From Marinomonas spartinae (GTDB lineage: Bacteria > Pseudomonadota > Gammaproteobacteria > Pseudomonadales > Marinomonadaceae): 64,000 bases of DNA. The stretch lies in the NCBI RefSeq assembly GCF_900089775.1, contig NZ_FLOB01000011.1, positions 1 to 64,000 of the forward strand. The letters run 5' to 3'. Numbering within the stretch: position 1 is the first letter of the stretch; every line of letters begins with the position of its first letter. Below the pieces are notes generated by a model, which made no database searches, was not told the DNA's origin, and saw nothing but the letters and a program-made list of their open reading frames with translations. Below, piece after piece: positions 43,613 to 51,908 of the stretch. Both the position numbers and the translations under genes were made by a program.

Positions 43613-44584
43613 TTAGCTCACTTTTTGTTTAGCCACGACCACCGCACCATGACGTTCAGAAAGTGCTAAAACAACAACGGATGACATTAAAATAATGACA
43701 CCAAACACCGCGATAGGCGTCAGTATCTCGCCCAAAAATAGCACGGCAATCAGCGCCGCCGTAACAGGCTCAATAAGAACCATCACCGATGCCGTTGTGG
43801 CCCGGACAGAAGAAAGACCCGCATTGAATAGTATATAAGCGGCAGCGGTCGGCACCACACCTAGATAACTGAGAAAAACCACACTCTGAAAAATAGTGCC
43901 TGAGCGAGAAGTTAGCCCCTCAAATAAAGCAACTGGCAGCAGACAAAGGGTTCCGATAACGATGCCAAAAAAGGTCACATTAAACCGATCAATATAAGCA
44001 TGCCTCCCCATCGCTCTGGTAATAAGTGTCACACAGGTGTAACAAATAGAAGATAGGACAGCAAAGGCCAATCCTAATAGTGAATGAGGTCCAATCTCTC
44101 CACCCCACGTTAACAAACCGAGGCCAAGAATCGCAAAGGCCATGATCAGTGCCCCCGTCCTGCTAATTCGTTCATTCATTGTTAGGTAAGAACCAATAGC
44201 CATCAAAACTGGCCCCAGCCCTAACGTCACTATGGTGGCCACCGCTAAACCGCTGTATTGTACTGCGGCAAAATAAGCCGTCTGGTAAATCGCTAACCCC
44301 ATACCAATAACTATCATCTGCCCCCAGCGTTCACGAATGAAAGCGCCCATGGCACGTCTTTTCTCTTTCGAGTTCATAATAACTGCCACAATAGCAAGAA
44401 CGAACATACCAATGGCGAAACGCCAAAACGATACAGCAACTGGCCCAAGCCCATTGCGATAAAGAATAGCCGCGACAGCCCCACCCGTGCCCCACGCAAT
44501 GGCGGCAAAGCACACATAGAGCAAGCCTCGACTCACCGATAAAGTCGAAGAAATCGCTTTTACACCTGCCGCTTCAGAAACCAT
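43613..44584 (-). CDS. DMT-superfamily EamA-type exporter
   Basis: The 323-residue protein has ten helices in two EamA repeats (FAAIAWGTGGAVAAILYRNG at the start; LIEPVTAALIAVLFLGEILT near the end). GGAGGGG precedes the ATG. It is divergent from a LysR-type regulator across a 117-base gap, so it is probably the regulator's target. Substrate unknown. Confidence 0.9.
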   Translation of the reverse strand: MVSEAAGVKAISSTLSVSRGLLYVCFAAIAWGTGGAVAAILYRNGLGPVAVSFWRFAIGMFVLAIVAVIMNSKEKRRAMGAFIRERWGQMIVIGMGLAIYQTAYFAAVQYSGLAVATIVTLGLGPVLMAIGSYLTMNERISRTGALIMAFAILGLGLLTWGGEIGPHSLLGLAFAVLSSICYTCVTLITRAMGRHAYIDRFNVTFFGIVIGTLCLLPVALFEGLTSRSGTIFQSVVFLSYLGVVPTAAAYILFNAGLSSVRATTASVMVLIEPVTAALIAVLFLGEILTPIAVFGVIILMSSVVVLALSERHGAVVVAKQKVS

Positions 44585-44701
44585 GTTAACCCCTCCATTT
44601 GTTTATTCCTTTTGTCTTGCGGCAAGCGTCGCTCAGTTATATAAAAGAGTAAAACGCATAATTTACTAATCAATCATTTGAAAAACGAATAGGTGGTATC
44701 G

Positions 44702-45571
44702 ATGAATTACCCTGACTTACAAATAAGCTGGTTACGAACCTTTGTCGCGGTGGTCGATACGGGGTCTTTATCCGCCGCCGCGCCTTTAGTTCATCGTTCT
44801 CAATCCGCCGTCAGCATGCATATCAAAAAGTTAGAAGACATTATTGGTACGGCTATTTTATCCAGAGGGCCTCGCCATTTAGAGGTCACATCCAAAGGCA
44901 TTGAATTACTCGCTTACTCACGACGCATGCTCGAATTACAGTCTGAGGCCTATGACGCCCTGTTTGGCACACAATTGACGGGACTAATTCGCATCGGTGT
45001 TCCAGATGACTATGCCATGTACCTAGCCCCCATATTGCGCCACTTTACTAGCCGTTATATGGGCGTAGAAATCGAATTAACCTGTGAGCAATCCACCTCT
45101 CTTATTCCACGTATCAAGAGCAACGAACTGGATATCGCACTGGTCTCTCGCGACAAACCAGAGCATGGAGAACGGCTTTTTCACGAGCCGCTCGTTTGGG
45201 TGGGGGCTTCAAAATACGAAGTGTGGCGGCGCAGCCCTCTACCTATTGCGGTCTACGAAGCAGGCAGCATGGCGCAAATTGAAACATTGTCAGCCTTAAA
45301 TAAGGCTAACAAAGCGTATCGCATCGTCTATAAAAGCTCTGGGCTTGCAGGCCAGCTTACCGCCGTGGAAAGTGGATTAGCCGTCGCCGCCTTGACTCGT
45401 TGCAGTGTGCCTACCGAGTTGCAAGTCTTACAAAACTTACCTGCTGAATATGACTTACCCAAATTGACAGCAATGGACGTGGCCGTCTTTCGTAGCAAGC
45501 GATCACAAAAATCGGCTGCAGTGGATGTGATGTACGAGCAAATAGTTCAGGCTTTGAAAGTAGACATTTAG
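44702..45571 (+). CDS. LysR-family transcriptional regulator
   Basis: The 289-residue protein has a LysR winged helix (SLSAAAPLVHRSQSAVSMHI) and an effector domain (about 90-285). I chose ATG 44702 with AGGTGG upstream; a GTG at 44693 is within the ribosome site. It is divergent from the EamA exporter at 43613. It ends about 140 bases before a convergent response-regulator gene. Confidence 0.92.
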   Translation: MNYPDLQISWLRTFVAVVDTGSLSAAAPLVHRSQSAVSMHIKKLEDIIGTAILSRGPRHLEVTSKGIELLAYSRRMLELQSEAYDALFGTQLTGLIRIGVPDDYAMYLAPILRHFTSRYMGVEIELTCEQSTSLIPRIKSNELDIALVSRDKPEHGERLFHEPLVWVGASKYEVWRRSPLPIAVYEAGSMAQIETLSALNKANKAYRIVYKSSGLAGQLTAVESGLAVAALTRCSVPTELQVLQNLPAEYDLPKLTAMDVAVFRSKRSQKSAAVDVMYEQIVQALKVDI

Positions 45572-45711
45572 TCTCTCCCAAGGCATTGGAATCAAATCAA
45601 AAGACTAGAGGTTTTAGAGTTCCTTATATCATCACATTAGCAGTCGAAAACATTTCTTGCGGAAACCATGAATAAGGCGTTTTTGACCTGTCTCCACACA
45701 CTAAACTCGAC

Positions 45712-46095
45712 TCACGTACGTTCAAATATTTTTCGCAATTCGGTTTCAAGTTTCTCAGCATTAAAGGGCTTAATAATATAACCATTTGCACCAGCATTAA
45801 CCGCATGGATTATTGTTTCCCTGTAAAACCCTTTCTCTAGGACAATTAATATCAAGATGTCCTCTAAATTAGGGTCAGATTTTATTGCTTTAATCATATC
45901 CATGCCATCCATATCTGGCATAGGCAAACTCATCATCAGGAAATCGACATTACCTTCTTCCACCATTGTTAAGGCCGTCTCCCCGTTATCTGCTTCCTGC
46001 ACTTTACTGTAACCAATAGATCTCAGTAAATGCTTTGTCATTCGGCGCATTGTTGGATTATCATCAACAACAAGAAATGTCATATTTTTATTCAA
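45712..46095 (-). CDS. Stand-alone CheY-like receiver without phosphoacceptor Asp
   Basis: This 127-residue receiver domain has the acidic pair D11-D12 (LVVDDNPTMRRM), the switch Lys109 (YIIKPF) and the loop MPDMDG. At the phosphorylation site, where CheY has Asp57, it has Ser56 (VDFLMMSLPMP; codon AGT), and the switch Thr is Leu86. It therefore should not be phosphorylated in the normal way. The start is TTG 46095 with GGAGG just upstream. No histidine kinase or output domain is nearby. It may act as a constitutive or ligand-tuned adaptor, or be decaying. Confidence 0.85.
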   Translation of the reverse strand: MNKNMTFLVVDDNPTMRRMTKHLLRSIGYSKVQEADNGETALTMVEEGNVDFLMMSLPMPDMDGMDMIKAIKSDPNLEDILILIVLEKGFYRETIIHAVNAGANGYIIKPFNAEKLETELRKIFERT

Positions 46096-46638
46096 AACAA
46101 CCTCCAGTTTGAGCTTTTAAAACTCGTCTAAATCACAGTCAGTGTTGGAGTCAGCTCAAGAATTTTGATCTAACTCGAAAACTATCGATTTTGATCAGTC
46201 CCTATTAGTCTGGCTATGATAGAAACTAGTGTCATGGGATAAATACATTAAATTTCTAACAGCAACGATACAACATCATAAGCAAAGGTGTGCATGGCCA
46301 GATTACCCAGAGGTCATTAAAATATAAGGCTTAATCCATTCAAATTGTTACTATTTAGATTGTTACTATTTAGTAAGTGATAAGAATACAATTTACCTGA
46401 GACTTCCTTGTCTGTTTTTAAAATCAGAAAAAAACAATCAAAGCAAATAAGCGCCCATTTTAGATGATGCTCAAATACGATCAAGCAATCTATCCTGAGA
46501 AAATAGGCACATCAATTACACGGAATAACACCAAATTGGTGATTCAGCTTATCGAAGGGATACCCTAATATTAGGAAAAGATGGAGCGTCATCCATGACG
46601 ATGGAAAATCAATTTAGAAGAAATAAGAAGAGGAAATA
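46096..46638. other. 543-bp non-coding stretch before the MATE gene end
   Basis: This AT-rich stretch has no supported open frame. It contains two perfect tandem copies of a 15-base unit (ATTGTTACTATTTAG, 46344-46373) and a palindrome CCTAATATTAGG (46564-46575) followed by a small CGTCAT/ATGACG hairpin near the MATE stop. A small RNA is possible but not evident. Confidence 0.5.
46344..46373. repeat. Tandem duplication of a 15-base unit
   Basis: ATTGTTACTATTTAG occurs twice with no spacer and no mismatch, in a non-coding stretch upstream of the receiver gene. It may be a replication slippage product or a pair of binding half-sites. Confidence 0.7.
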
Positions 46639-47955
46639 TTAAACTCTATTCTCAATTTGAGTCAGCGCTCTTTGGTACATAAACCAAGCACAAATACCCG
46701 CAAGAATGTTGCCAATAAGAACTCCGAAGAAAAGACCTTTTAATCCAGCTATTTGTGAGCCGATCCATAAGCAGGGTAAGAAGAAGGCAAACAGGCGTAA
46801 GGCTGAAATGGTGAGCGCAGTGTAGGATTTGCCCAATGCATTGGAAATGGAGACCATCAGCATGCAAACACCCAATGCCCCTAAACTCAATGGAATGATC
46901 ATGAGATGCCAATGTAAAATCCCCGACACCTCTTTATCGCTAGTCATTAAACCAGCTAGCACTCCTGAAACCAAGAAGGTCACCACCGCAATAAACAATT
47001 GAAACGCCAATACAAAGCGACATGCTAGGCGCACGATATAACGCACATCACCTAAACGCCCTTCCCCTAATAATCGCCCAACCATTGGCGGCATGGACAT
47101 CGTCAGCGCTAGCACTGAAACAATGGAGAAAAACTCAAACCTTGAGCCCAACGCCCAAGACGCCACAGCAGCGGTACCAAAGCCCGCAATCAATTTCGTC
47201 GCCAACATAGACGAGACGGGAGGCAGTAGCTGACTCACCATGGCAGGCCCCATGATATGACCGATATCAGCCAAGCTTTTGCTGACTTTAAGATCTTGCC
47301 AGTCAAAGGTAATCCAACGCTTACGAGCCACTTGGGGGGCAACAATCAATACCCCAATGCCGAAGGCAACGGTGGTCGCGATGGCGGCACCATTAATTCC
47401 AAAATGCAATGTAAAGATAAAAATAGGATCCAACGCCAAATTCAATAAACTGGTCACAATCATCATGATGCCAGGCAAGAGTGTATTGCCATTGGATCGA
47501 CAAATGCTGTAGTAAAAATAAATCAAGGCGCCCACCCAAGCACTGAGTAACCAGTGGGGCCAGTAAGAATCAATCACTGGGTAGACAGAATCGGGGGCAC
47601 TTAATAAGGTTAAAATGGGATGGCGTAATAGCCAAATCAGTACCGAAAAAAAAGCGATTCCCACGCTTCCCATCATCAGTACTAATCCCCCTAGTTGCTT
47701 AGCATAGCGAGTATTTTTCGCTCCTAATGCGCGGGAGATAATCGCCGTGGTTGCGATTCCCAGCCCCACTTGCAAGCCAATCACAATCATTTGGATAGGT
47801 AAGGTAAAGCCTTGAGCCGCTAAGGGTAATACCCCCAACTGACCAATAAAGGCACTGTCCACCAGCTGAAAACTCATTAGTGACAACACGCCAAAGAGCA
47901 TTGGCCAAGTCATATGGAAGAGTTCGCGGGCGAGGGAAGAAAAATGAGAACGCAT
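46639..47955 (-). CDS. MATE-family multidrug efflux transporter
   Basis: From ATG 47955 the protein has 438 residues and twelve predicted helices in two six-helix MATE repeats, with WPMLFGVLSLMSFQLVDSAF at the first and TLLPGIMMIVTSLLNLALDP between. It should exchange cationic drugs or metabolites for Na+ or H+. A GTG 14 codons upstream is also open. It is the last of three exporter genes on the minus strand here but is separated from the others by too much sequence for a clear operon call. Confidence 0.9.
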   Translation of the reverse strand: MRSHFSSLARELFHMTWPMLFGVLSLMSFQLVDSAFIGQLGVLPLAAQGFTLPIQMIVIGLQVGLGIATTAIISRALGAKNTRYAKQLGGLVLMMGSVGIAFFSVLIWLLRHPILTLLSAPDSVYPVIDSYWPHWLLSAWVGALIYFYYSICRSNGNTLLPGIMMIVTSLLNLALDPIFIFTLHFGINGAAIATTVAFGIGVLIVAPQVARKRWITFDWQDLKVSKSLADIGHIMGPAMVSQLLPPVSSMLATKLIAGFGTAAVASWALGSRFEFFSIVSVLALTMSMPPMVGRLLGEGRLGDVRYIVRLACRFVLAFQLFIAVVTFLVSGVLAGLMTSDKEVSGILHWHLMIIPLSLGALGVCMLMVSISNALGKSYTALTISALRLFAFFLPCLWIGSQIAGLKGLFFGVLIGNILAGICAWFMYQRALTQIENRV

Positions 47956-48018
47956 AGTAAGAGAGTTACCAGATTCGAAAAAAGAAGTAAGGCCCACTAT
48001 TATACGCGAAAAAAATGA

Positions 48019-49269
48019 CTATTTCGCTTTATCTCGATATATCTCTTCTAACCAATAAGCATGACTGATGGATACGACCGAGCCTTGCTTGGCAACCTTA
48101 AGAAACAATAAGGCCAAACTGGTAAACAGGACGAACCCTGCAGCTAACGGCATGACACTAAAGTGATAAAATTGACCAACAAAGGCCGCCGCAACAATCG
48201 CGGTGAAACTGGATAATGAAGAAATCATTGACGCCCCTAGTCCTGCTATTTTACCTAATGGCTCCATCGCCATGGCATTCACATTACCGAATACCATTCC
48301 AAGGCAGGAAAACATTGCGGCACCTAGCCCCATAAACAACCAAAATGGTGGTTTGCCTGAATAGAACAAAGTCGCGAGAAACAATAAAAAAGACGAACAT
48401 AACAATACAGATAAAGCACTAACAACACATTTCATCATGCCAATTTTCTGTACAATGCGTCCGTTGAAGAAATTACTCACCCCTGAAAACCCAGCAAGCA
48501 AGGCAAAATACCAAGTAAACTTGTTACCTACTTGATACACATCCTGAAAGAGTGACTGAGCAATACTCAGATATAAAAATAACCCACCCAAAATACAACC
48601 TGAGACCAAAGTGTAAGCAATCACATCGCGGCGCGATAAAATAAAGCGCGCATCTTTTATCAAGCGCGATCTATCTAGGGGAATCCGACTCCCACAGGGC
48701 AAGGTTTCCATTTGACGGCAAAACAACCAAATTGAAGCCATTAAGGCTTGTACGATCAATACCACAAACATCCAGCGCCAACTCGACAGCGACATAATGA
48801 ATTGCCCAAAAATGGGTGCCAACATAGGCACTAGGATAAACACCATCATCACATAGGATAAAATGCGTGCCATGGCAGCACCGCAATATAAGTCACGAAT
48901 CAAGGCCCGAGAAACGATTTTTGGCCCTGCCAAGCCAATCCCTTGAATCGCTCGACCAACCAACAACATGGGTAAACTGGTCGAAAACACCACAATAATG
49001 GAGCCACTAATAAAAATACCGACACCAAGAAAAATACTGTTCTTACGACCAATAGCATCGGACAGCGGCCCAAACAGAATATCCCCAAATGACATTCCTA
49101 AAATCAGAACCGTGATGATCCATTGAGTGTGTTGATGGTTTTGAATGTTCAGATCAGAAGAAATAGAAGAAAAAGCAGGAAGAATGGCATCCATGCTCAA
49201 TGCGGTCAGTGACATGATTAAAGCAAACAAGGCGACAAACTCTTGTTCTGGCAAACGTCTTATTAGCAC
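48019..49269 (-). CDS. Bcr/CflA-type MFS exporter (copy 1)
   Basis: The 416-residue protein has twelve helices and the MFS motif FGPLSDAIGRKNSIFLGVG between helices 2 and 3. It is clearly a paralogue of the next gene upstream: long stretches such as GNVNAMAMEPLG and ASMISS are shared. Both should export a drug-like or dipeptide-type substrate. The start is GTG 49269 behind GAGG. Confidence 0.9.
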   Translation of the reverse strand: MLIRRLPEQEFVALFALIMSLTALSMDAILPAFSSISSDLNIQNHQHTQWIITVLILGMSFGDILFGPLSDAIGRKNSIFLGVGIFISGSIIVVFSTSLPMLLVGRAIQGIGLAGPKIVSRALIRDLYCGAAMARILSYVMMVFILVPMLAPIFGQFIMSLSSWRWMFVVLIVQALMASIWLFCRQMETLPCGSRIPLDRSRLIKDARFILSRRDVIAYTLVSGCILGGLFLYLSIAQSLFQDVYQVGNKFTWYFALLAGFSGVSNFFNGRIVQKIGMMKCVVSALSVLLCSSFLLFLATLFYSGKPPFWLFMGLGAAMFSCLGMVFGNVNAMAMEPLGKIAGLGASMISSLSSFTAIVAAAFVGQFYHFSVMPLAAGFVLFTSLALLFLKVAKQGSVVSISHAYWLEEIYRDKAK

Positions 49270-49397
49270 AAACTCAACCTCTTCCTTGGTAAGCGTTTAT
49301 AAAATCAACCGATTAAAAAGTAGTAACCTAGATAACGTTTTTAATCCTTGAAAACTTTATCTTAGTCAATTTTCTCAAGTTATGATAAATATCATGA

Positions 49398-50645
49398 TCA
49401 CTTAAAGAAACCTTGAAAAACATATTTAACATCATATTTCGCGAAAACCAATAATACCAGCGCAATACTTGCGGACAATGTAAAGCCCGCCGCTAGTGGT
49501 ATAACGGTGAAATGATAAAACTGCCCCATAAAGACTGAAAAGACAATCGCAACCAAGCTAGAAATAGACGAAATCATCGATGCACCAAGGCCTGCCATAT
49601 GCCCTAATGGCTCCATTGCCATAGCATTTACATTACCAAAGATCATGCCAAAACAAGAAAACATCAGTATGGCGATGCCCATAAATAAAATAAAAGGCGG
49701 CTTGCCAGAATAACTCAAGGCAATCATGAGCAGTAAAAACGATGAAAAAAGTAACACGCTTAACGCCGCCACCAAACAACGCATCATGCCAACACGCTGC
49801 ACGATTTTGCCATTAAAAAAATTGGTTAAGACAGAGCCTGCAGCAAGCAAAGCAAAATACAAAGGAAAGCGGGTACCAGCCTGATAAATATCTTGAAAAA
49901 TAGACTGAGCAATACTCAAATACAACATCAAACAGCCAAAGATACCACCCGCGATACAGGTATATGCCATCACTTCTCGTTGCGAGAGAAAAAATCGAGC
50001 ATCTTTTCTTAAACGAGCCCACTGGAATGGATGCCGCATGGCTGGCGGCAAGGTTTCCGGTTGTCGAATGGCCAACCAAATCACAGCAATCAAAGCTTGA
50101 AAAATCAAGACCCCAAACACCCAACGCCAGTTTCCTAGCAACATCACCAACTGCCCAAACGCTGGCGCTAACATAGGCACTAAAATAATAATCATCATGG
50201 TGTAAGACATAATGCGCGCCATGGCTGTGCCTTTATACAAATCACGAATCAAGGCGCGCGAAGCGATTTTCGGTCCGGCCAAACCAAACCCTTGAATACA
50301 GCGGCCTATTAATAAGCCGGTCAGTGACGTTGCCCATAAAGCCACGACAGAGCCGATAATAAAAATACCGATGCCTAAACTAATGCTTTTCTTTCGACCA
50401 ATCACATCGGATAAAGGGCCAAATGTGATTTCACCAAATGCCATACCAAAAATCATCGCTGAGATTATCCATTGCGTTTTTTGGTAATCAATAATCCCTA
50501 AGGCATGGGCTATTTGCGAGAAAGCCGGTAAGACGGCATCGGTACTTAATGCAGTTAATGACATCATCAGAGCACATAAAAGAATAAATTCTTTTTCAGG
50601 CAAGTGTTTTTGTGTTGTTTTTATTTCCCCTTGCGATAACGCCAT
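49398..50645 (-). CDS. Bcr/CflA-type MFS exporter (copy 2)
   Basis: From ATG 50645 (AGGGA upstream) the protein has 415 residues, twelve helices and the motif FGPLSDVIGRKKSISLGIG. It is a tandem duplicate of the 48019 gene, with over half of residues identical by eye. A 95-base region separates it from a divergent LysR gene, its likely regulator. Retention of two similar but diverged pumps suggests different substrates. Confidence 0.9.
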   Translation of the reverse strand: MALSQGEIKTTQKHLPEKEFILLCALMMSLTALSTDAVLPAFSQIAHALGIIDYQKTQWIISAMIFGMAFGEITFGPLSDVIGRKKSISLGIGIFIIGSVVALWATSLTGLLIGRCIQGFGLAGPKIASRALIRDLYKGTAMARIMSYTMMIIILVPMLAPAFGQLVMLLGNWRWVFGVLIFQALIAVIWLAIRQPETLPPAMRHPFQWARLRKDARFFLSQREVMAYTCIAGGIFGCLMLYLSIAQSIFQDIYQAGTRFPLYFALLAAGSVLTNFFNGKIVQRVGMMRCLVAALSVLLFSSFLLLMIALSYSGKPPFILFMGIAILMFSCFGMIFGNVNAMAMEPLGHMAGLGASMISSISSLVAIVFSVFMGQFYHFTVIPLAAGFTLSASIALVLLVFAKYDVKYVFQGFFK

Positions 50646-50740
50646 ATAAACTTTCCCTACAATAAAGACATCTAAAACAAGTAATATACGATATCGATAA
50701 AACAACAAAATACCAGAACAATAATAATGGAGCTCGTTAC

Positions 50741-51685
50741 ATGGACATTGGTCTAGCTAAGCACTTAAAGCTCAACCAACTGCGTTTGATTTCGGTGATT
50801 GCCGAGCATGGAAAAATCAGTCTAGCGGCGGATGAAATGGCCATGACACAACCCGCCGCTTCCCGCATGTTAAGCGACATAGAACACACCCTAGGGACGC
50901 AACTCTTTACCCGTCACGCCAAAGGAATGGAACCCACCCTAGTGGGTCAATCGGTCGCACGACGCGCCCATAATTTATTAGTTGAGCTAAGAGATCTTTC
51001 CCGCGATGTAGAAGAACTTAAAGAAGGCGGTGGCGGCACCACCGCCATCGGAGCGGTAACGGGGGCAGCCGTGGGCTTTGTTATTCCTGCCATGCATCAA
51101 CTTAGAGCCATTGCCCCTAAAGCCGAAATCAACATCAATGTTGACACCAGCGATACCCTTGTAAAAGACCTCATTGCGGGGAACAACGACTTTGTCCTCG
51201 CTCGCATTCCCAAACAATACGATGCCAATATTTTTCACGTCTACCCAGCGCGAACCGAGTCCGTTACCTTGGTAGCTCGCAAAGATCATCCGTTAGCAGG
51301 TCAGGAGCATGTCAGTGTCCATGATCTCGCCCATTTCGAATGGGTCATGCAGTCACATCGGGCCCCCATACGTGAAGCGGTTGAAGCGGCCTTTATGGAA
51401 GAAAGTGCGGAATTACCCATTAGCATCATCAACAGCACTTCCCTACTGGCCCTCATCTCCATACTGGTGTCTTCCAACGCCATCGCCCCCATGGCGCGGG
51501 AAGTCATCGACCTACTCACCAGCGACCTAGTCGATGCCAACCTAAAAGCCCTAAAGCTAGATCGACAGATCATTATGAGCCCATACTATTTATTGCAAAT
51601 GCGAGACCGCCAACTCTCCCCGCTTGCTAACCAACTTAAACGCTTGGTGCTCGCGGAATTAGAGCAAAAACCAACCAATAACTAA
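50741..51685 (+). CDS. LysR-family transcriptional regulator
   Basis: The 314-residue protein has the LysR winged helix (SLAADEMAMTQPAASRMLSD) and an effector domain. It resembles the GbpR/PcaQ-like branch that controls sugar or aromatic-acid genes, but here the neighbour is a pair of MFS exporters, divergent by 95 bases. The stretch VEELKEGGGGTTAIGAVTGA is a typical linker. Effector unknown. Confidence 0.92.
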   Translation: MDIGLAKHLKLNQLRLISVIAEHGKISLAADEMAMTQPAASRMLSDIEHTLGTQLFTRHAKGMEPTLVGQSVARRAHNLLVELRDLSRDVEELKEGGGGTTAIGAVTGAAVGFVIPAMHQLRAIAPKAEININVDTSDTLVKDLIAGNNDFVLARIPKQYDANIFHVYPARTESVTLVARKDHPLAGQEHVSVHDLAHFEWVMQSHRAPIREAVEAAFMEESAELPISIINSTSLLALISILVSSNAIAPMAREVIDLLTSDLVDANLKALKLDRQIIMSPYYLLQMRDRQLSPLANQLKRLVLAELEQKPTNN

Positions 51686-51891
51686 CACACTTTGAATGGA
51701 GGATGAGAGATGACGATAAAGTACTACCTACCCATAGAAAGACACTTCTACATAACAGAATCATGGCAATTAACTACACAATACAGACAAAAATGTTGAG
51801 ATATATACATTTGGCCTAAATGAATAATAATCTGGCCCAATTTCGCCATCACATCCATGCTGTTTCATTATTAAATAAGGAGTCTAAACGC

Positions 51892-51906
51892 AAATGAGTA
51901 TCATTT
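51892..51906 (+). promoter_or_regulatory. Fur box overlapping the receptor gene's translation start
   Basis: AAATGA-GTA-TCATTT is a perfect 6+6 inverted repeat, matching the core of the Fur consensus. It overlaps the start of the leader frame just before the TonB-dependent receptor. Repression by Fe-Fur would block the transcript near its 5' end. Confidence 0.75.
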
Positions 51907-51908
51907 AA
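51894..51908 (+). CDS. Possible four-codon leader frame (MSII) coupled to the receptor gene
   Basis: AAGGAG at 51877-51882 is 11 bases from ATG 51894, which opens a frame MSII followed by TAA at 51906-51908. The stop shares its last A with the receptor's ATG at 51908 (TAATG). The good ribosome site is 25 bases from the receptor ATG, so translation might reach it by termination-reinitiation. It may instead be a chance product of the Fur-box sequence. Confidence 0.35.
   Translation: MSII

Noticed and set aside
46096..46638. Small RNA or tRNA gene in the gene-free stretch
   Set aside because: No cloverleaf, CCA end or strong terminator can be seen; only the tandem 15-mer and a small palindrome.
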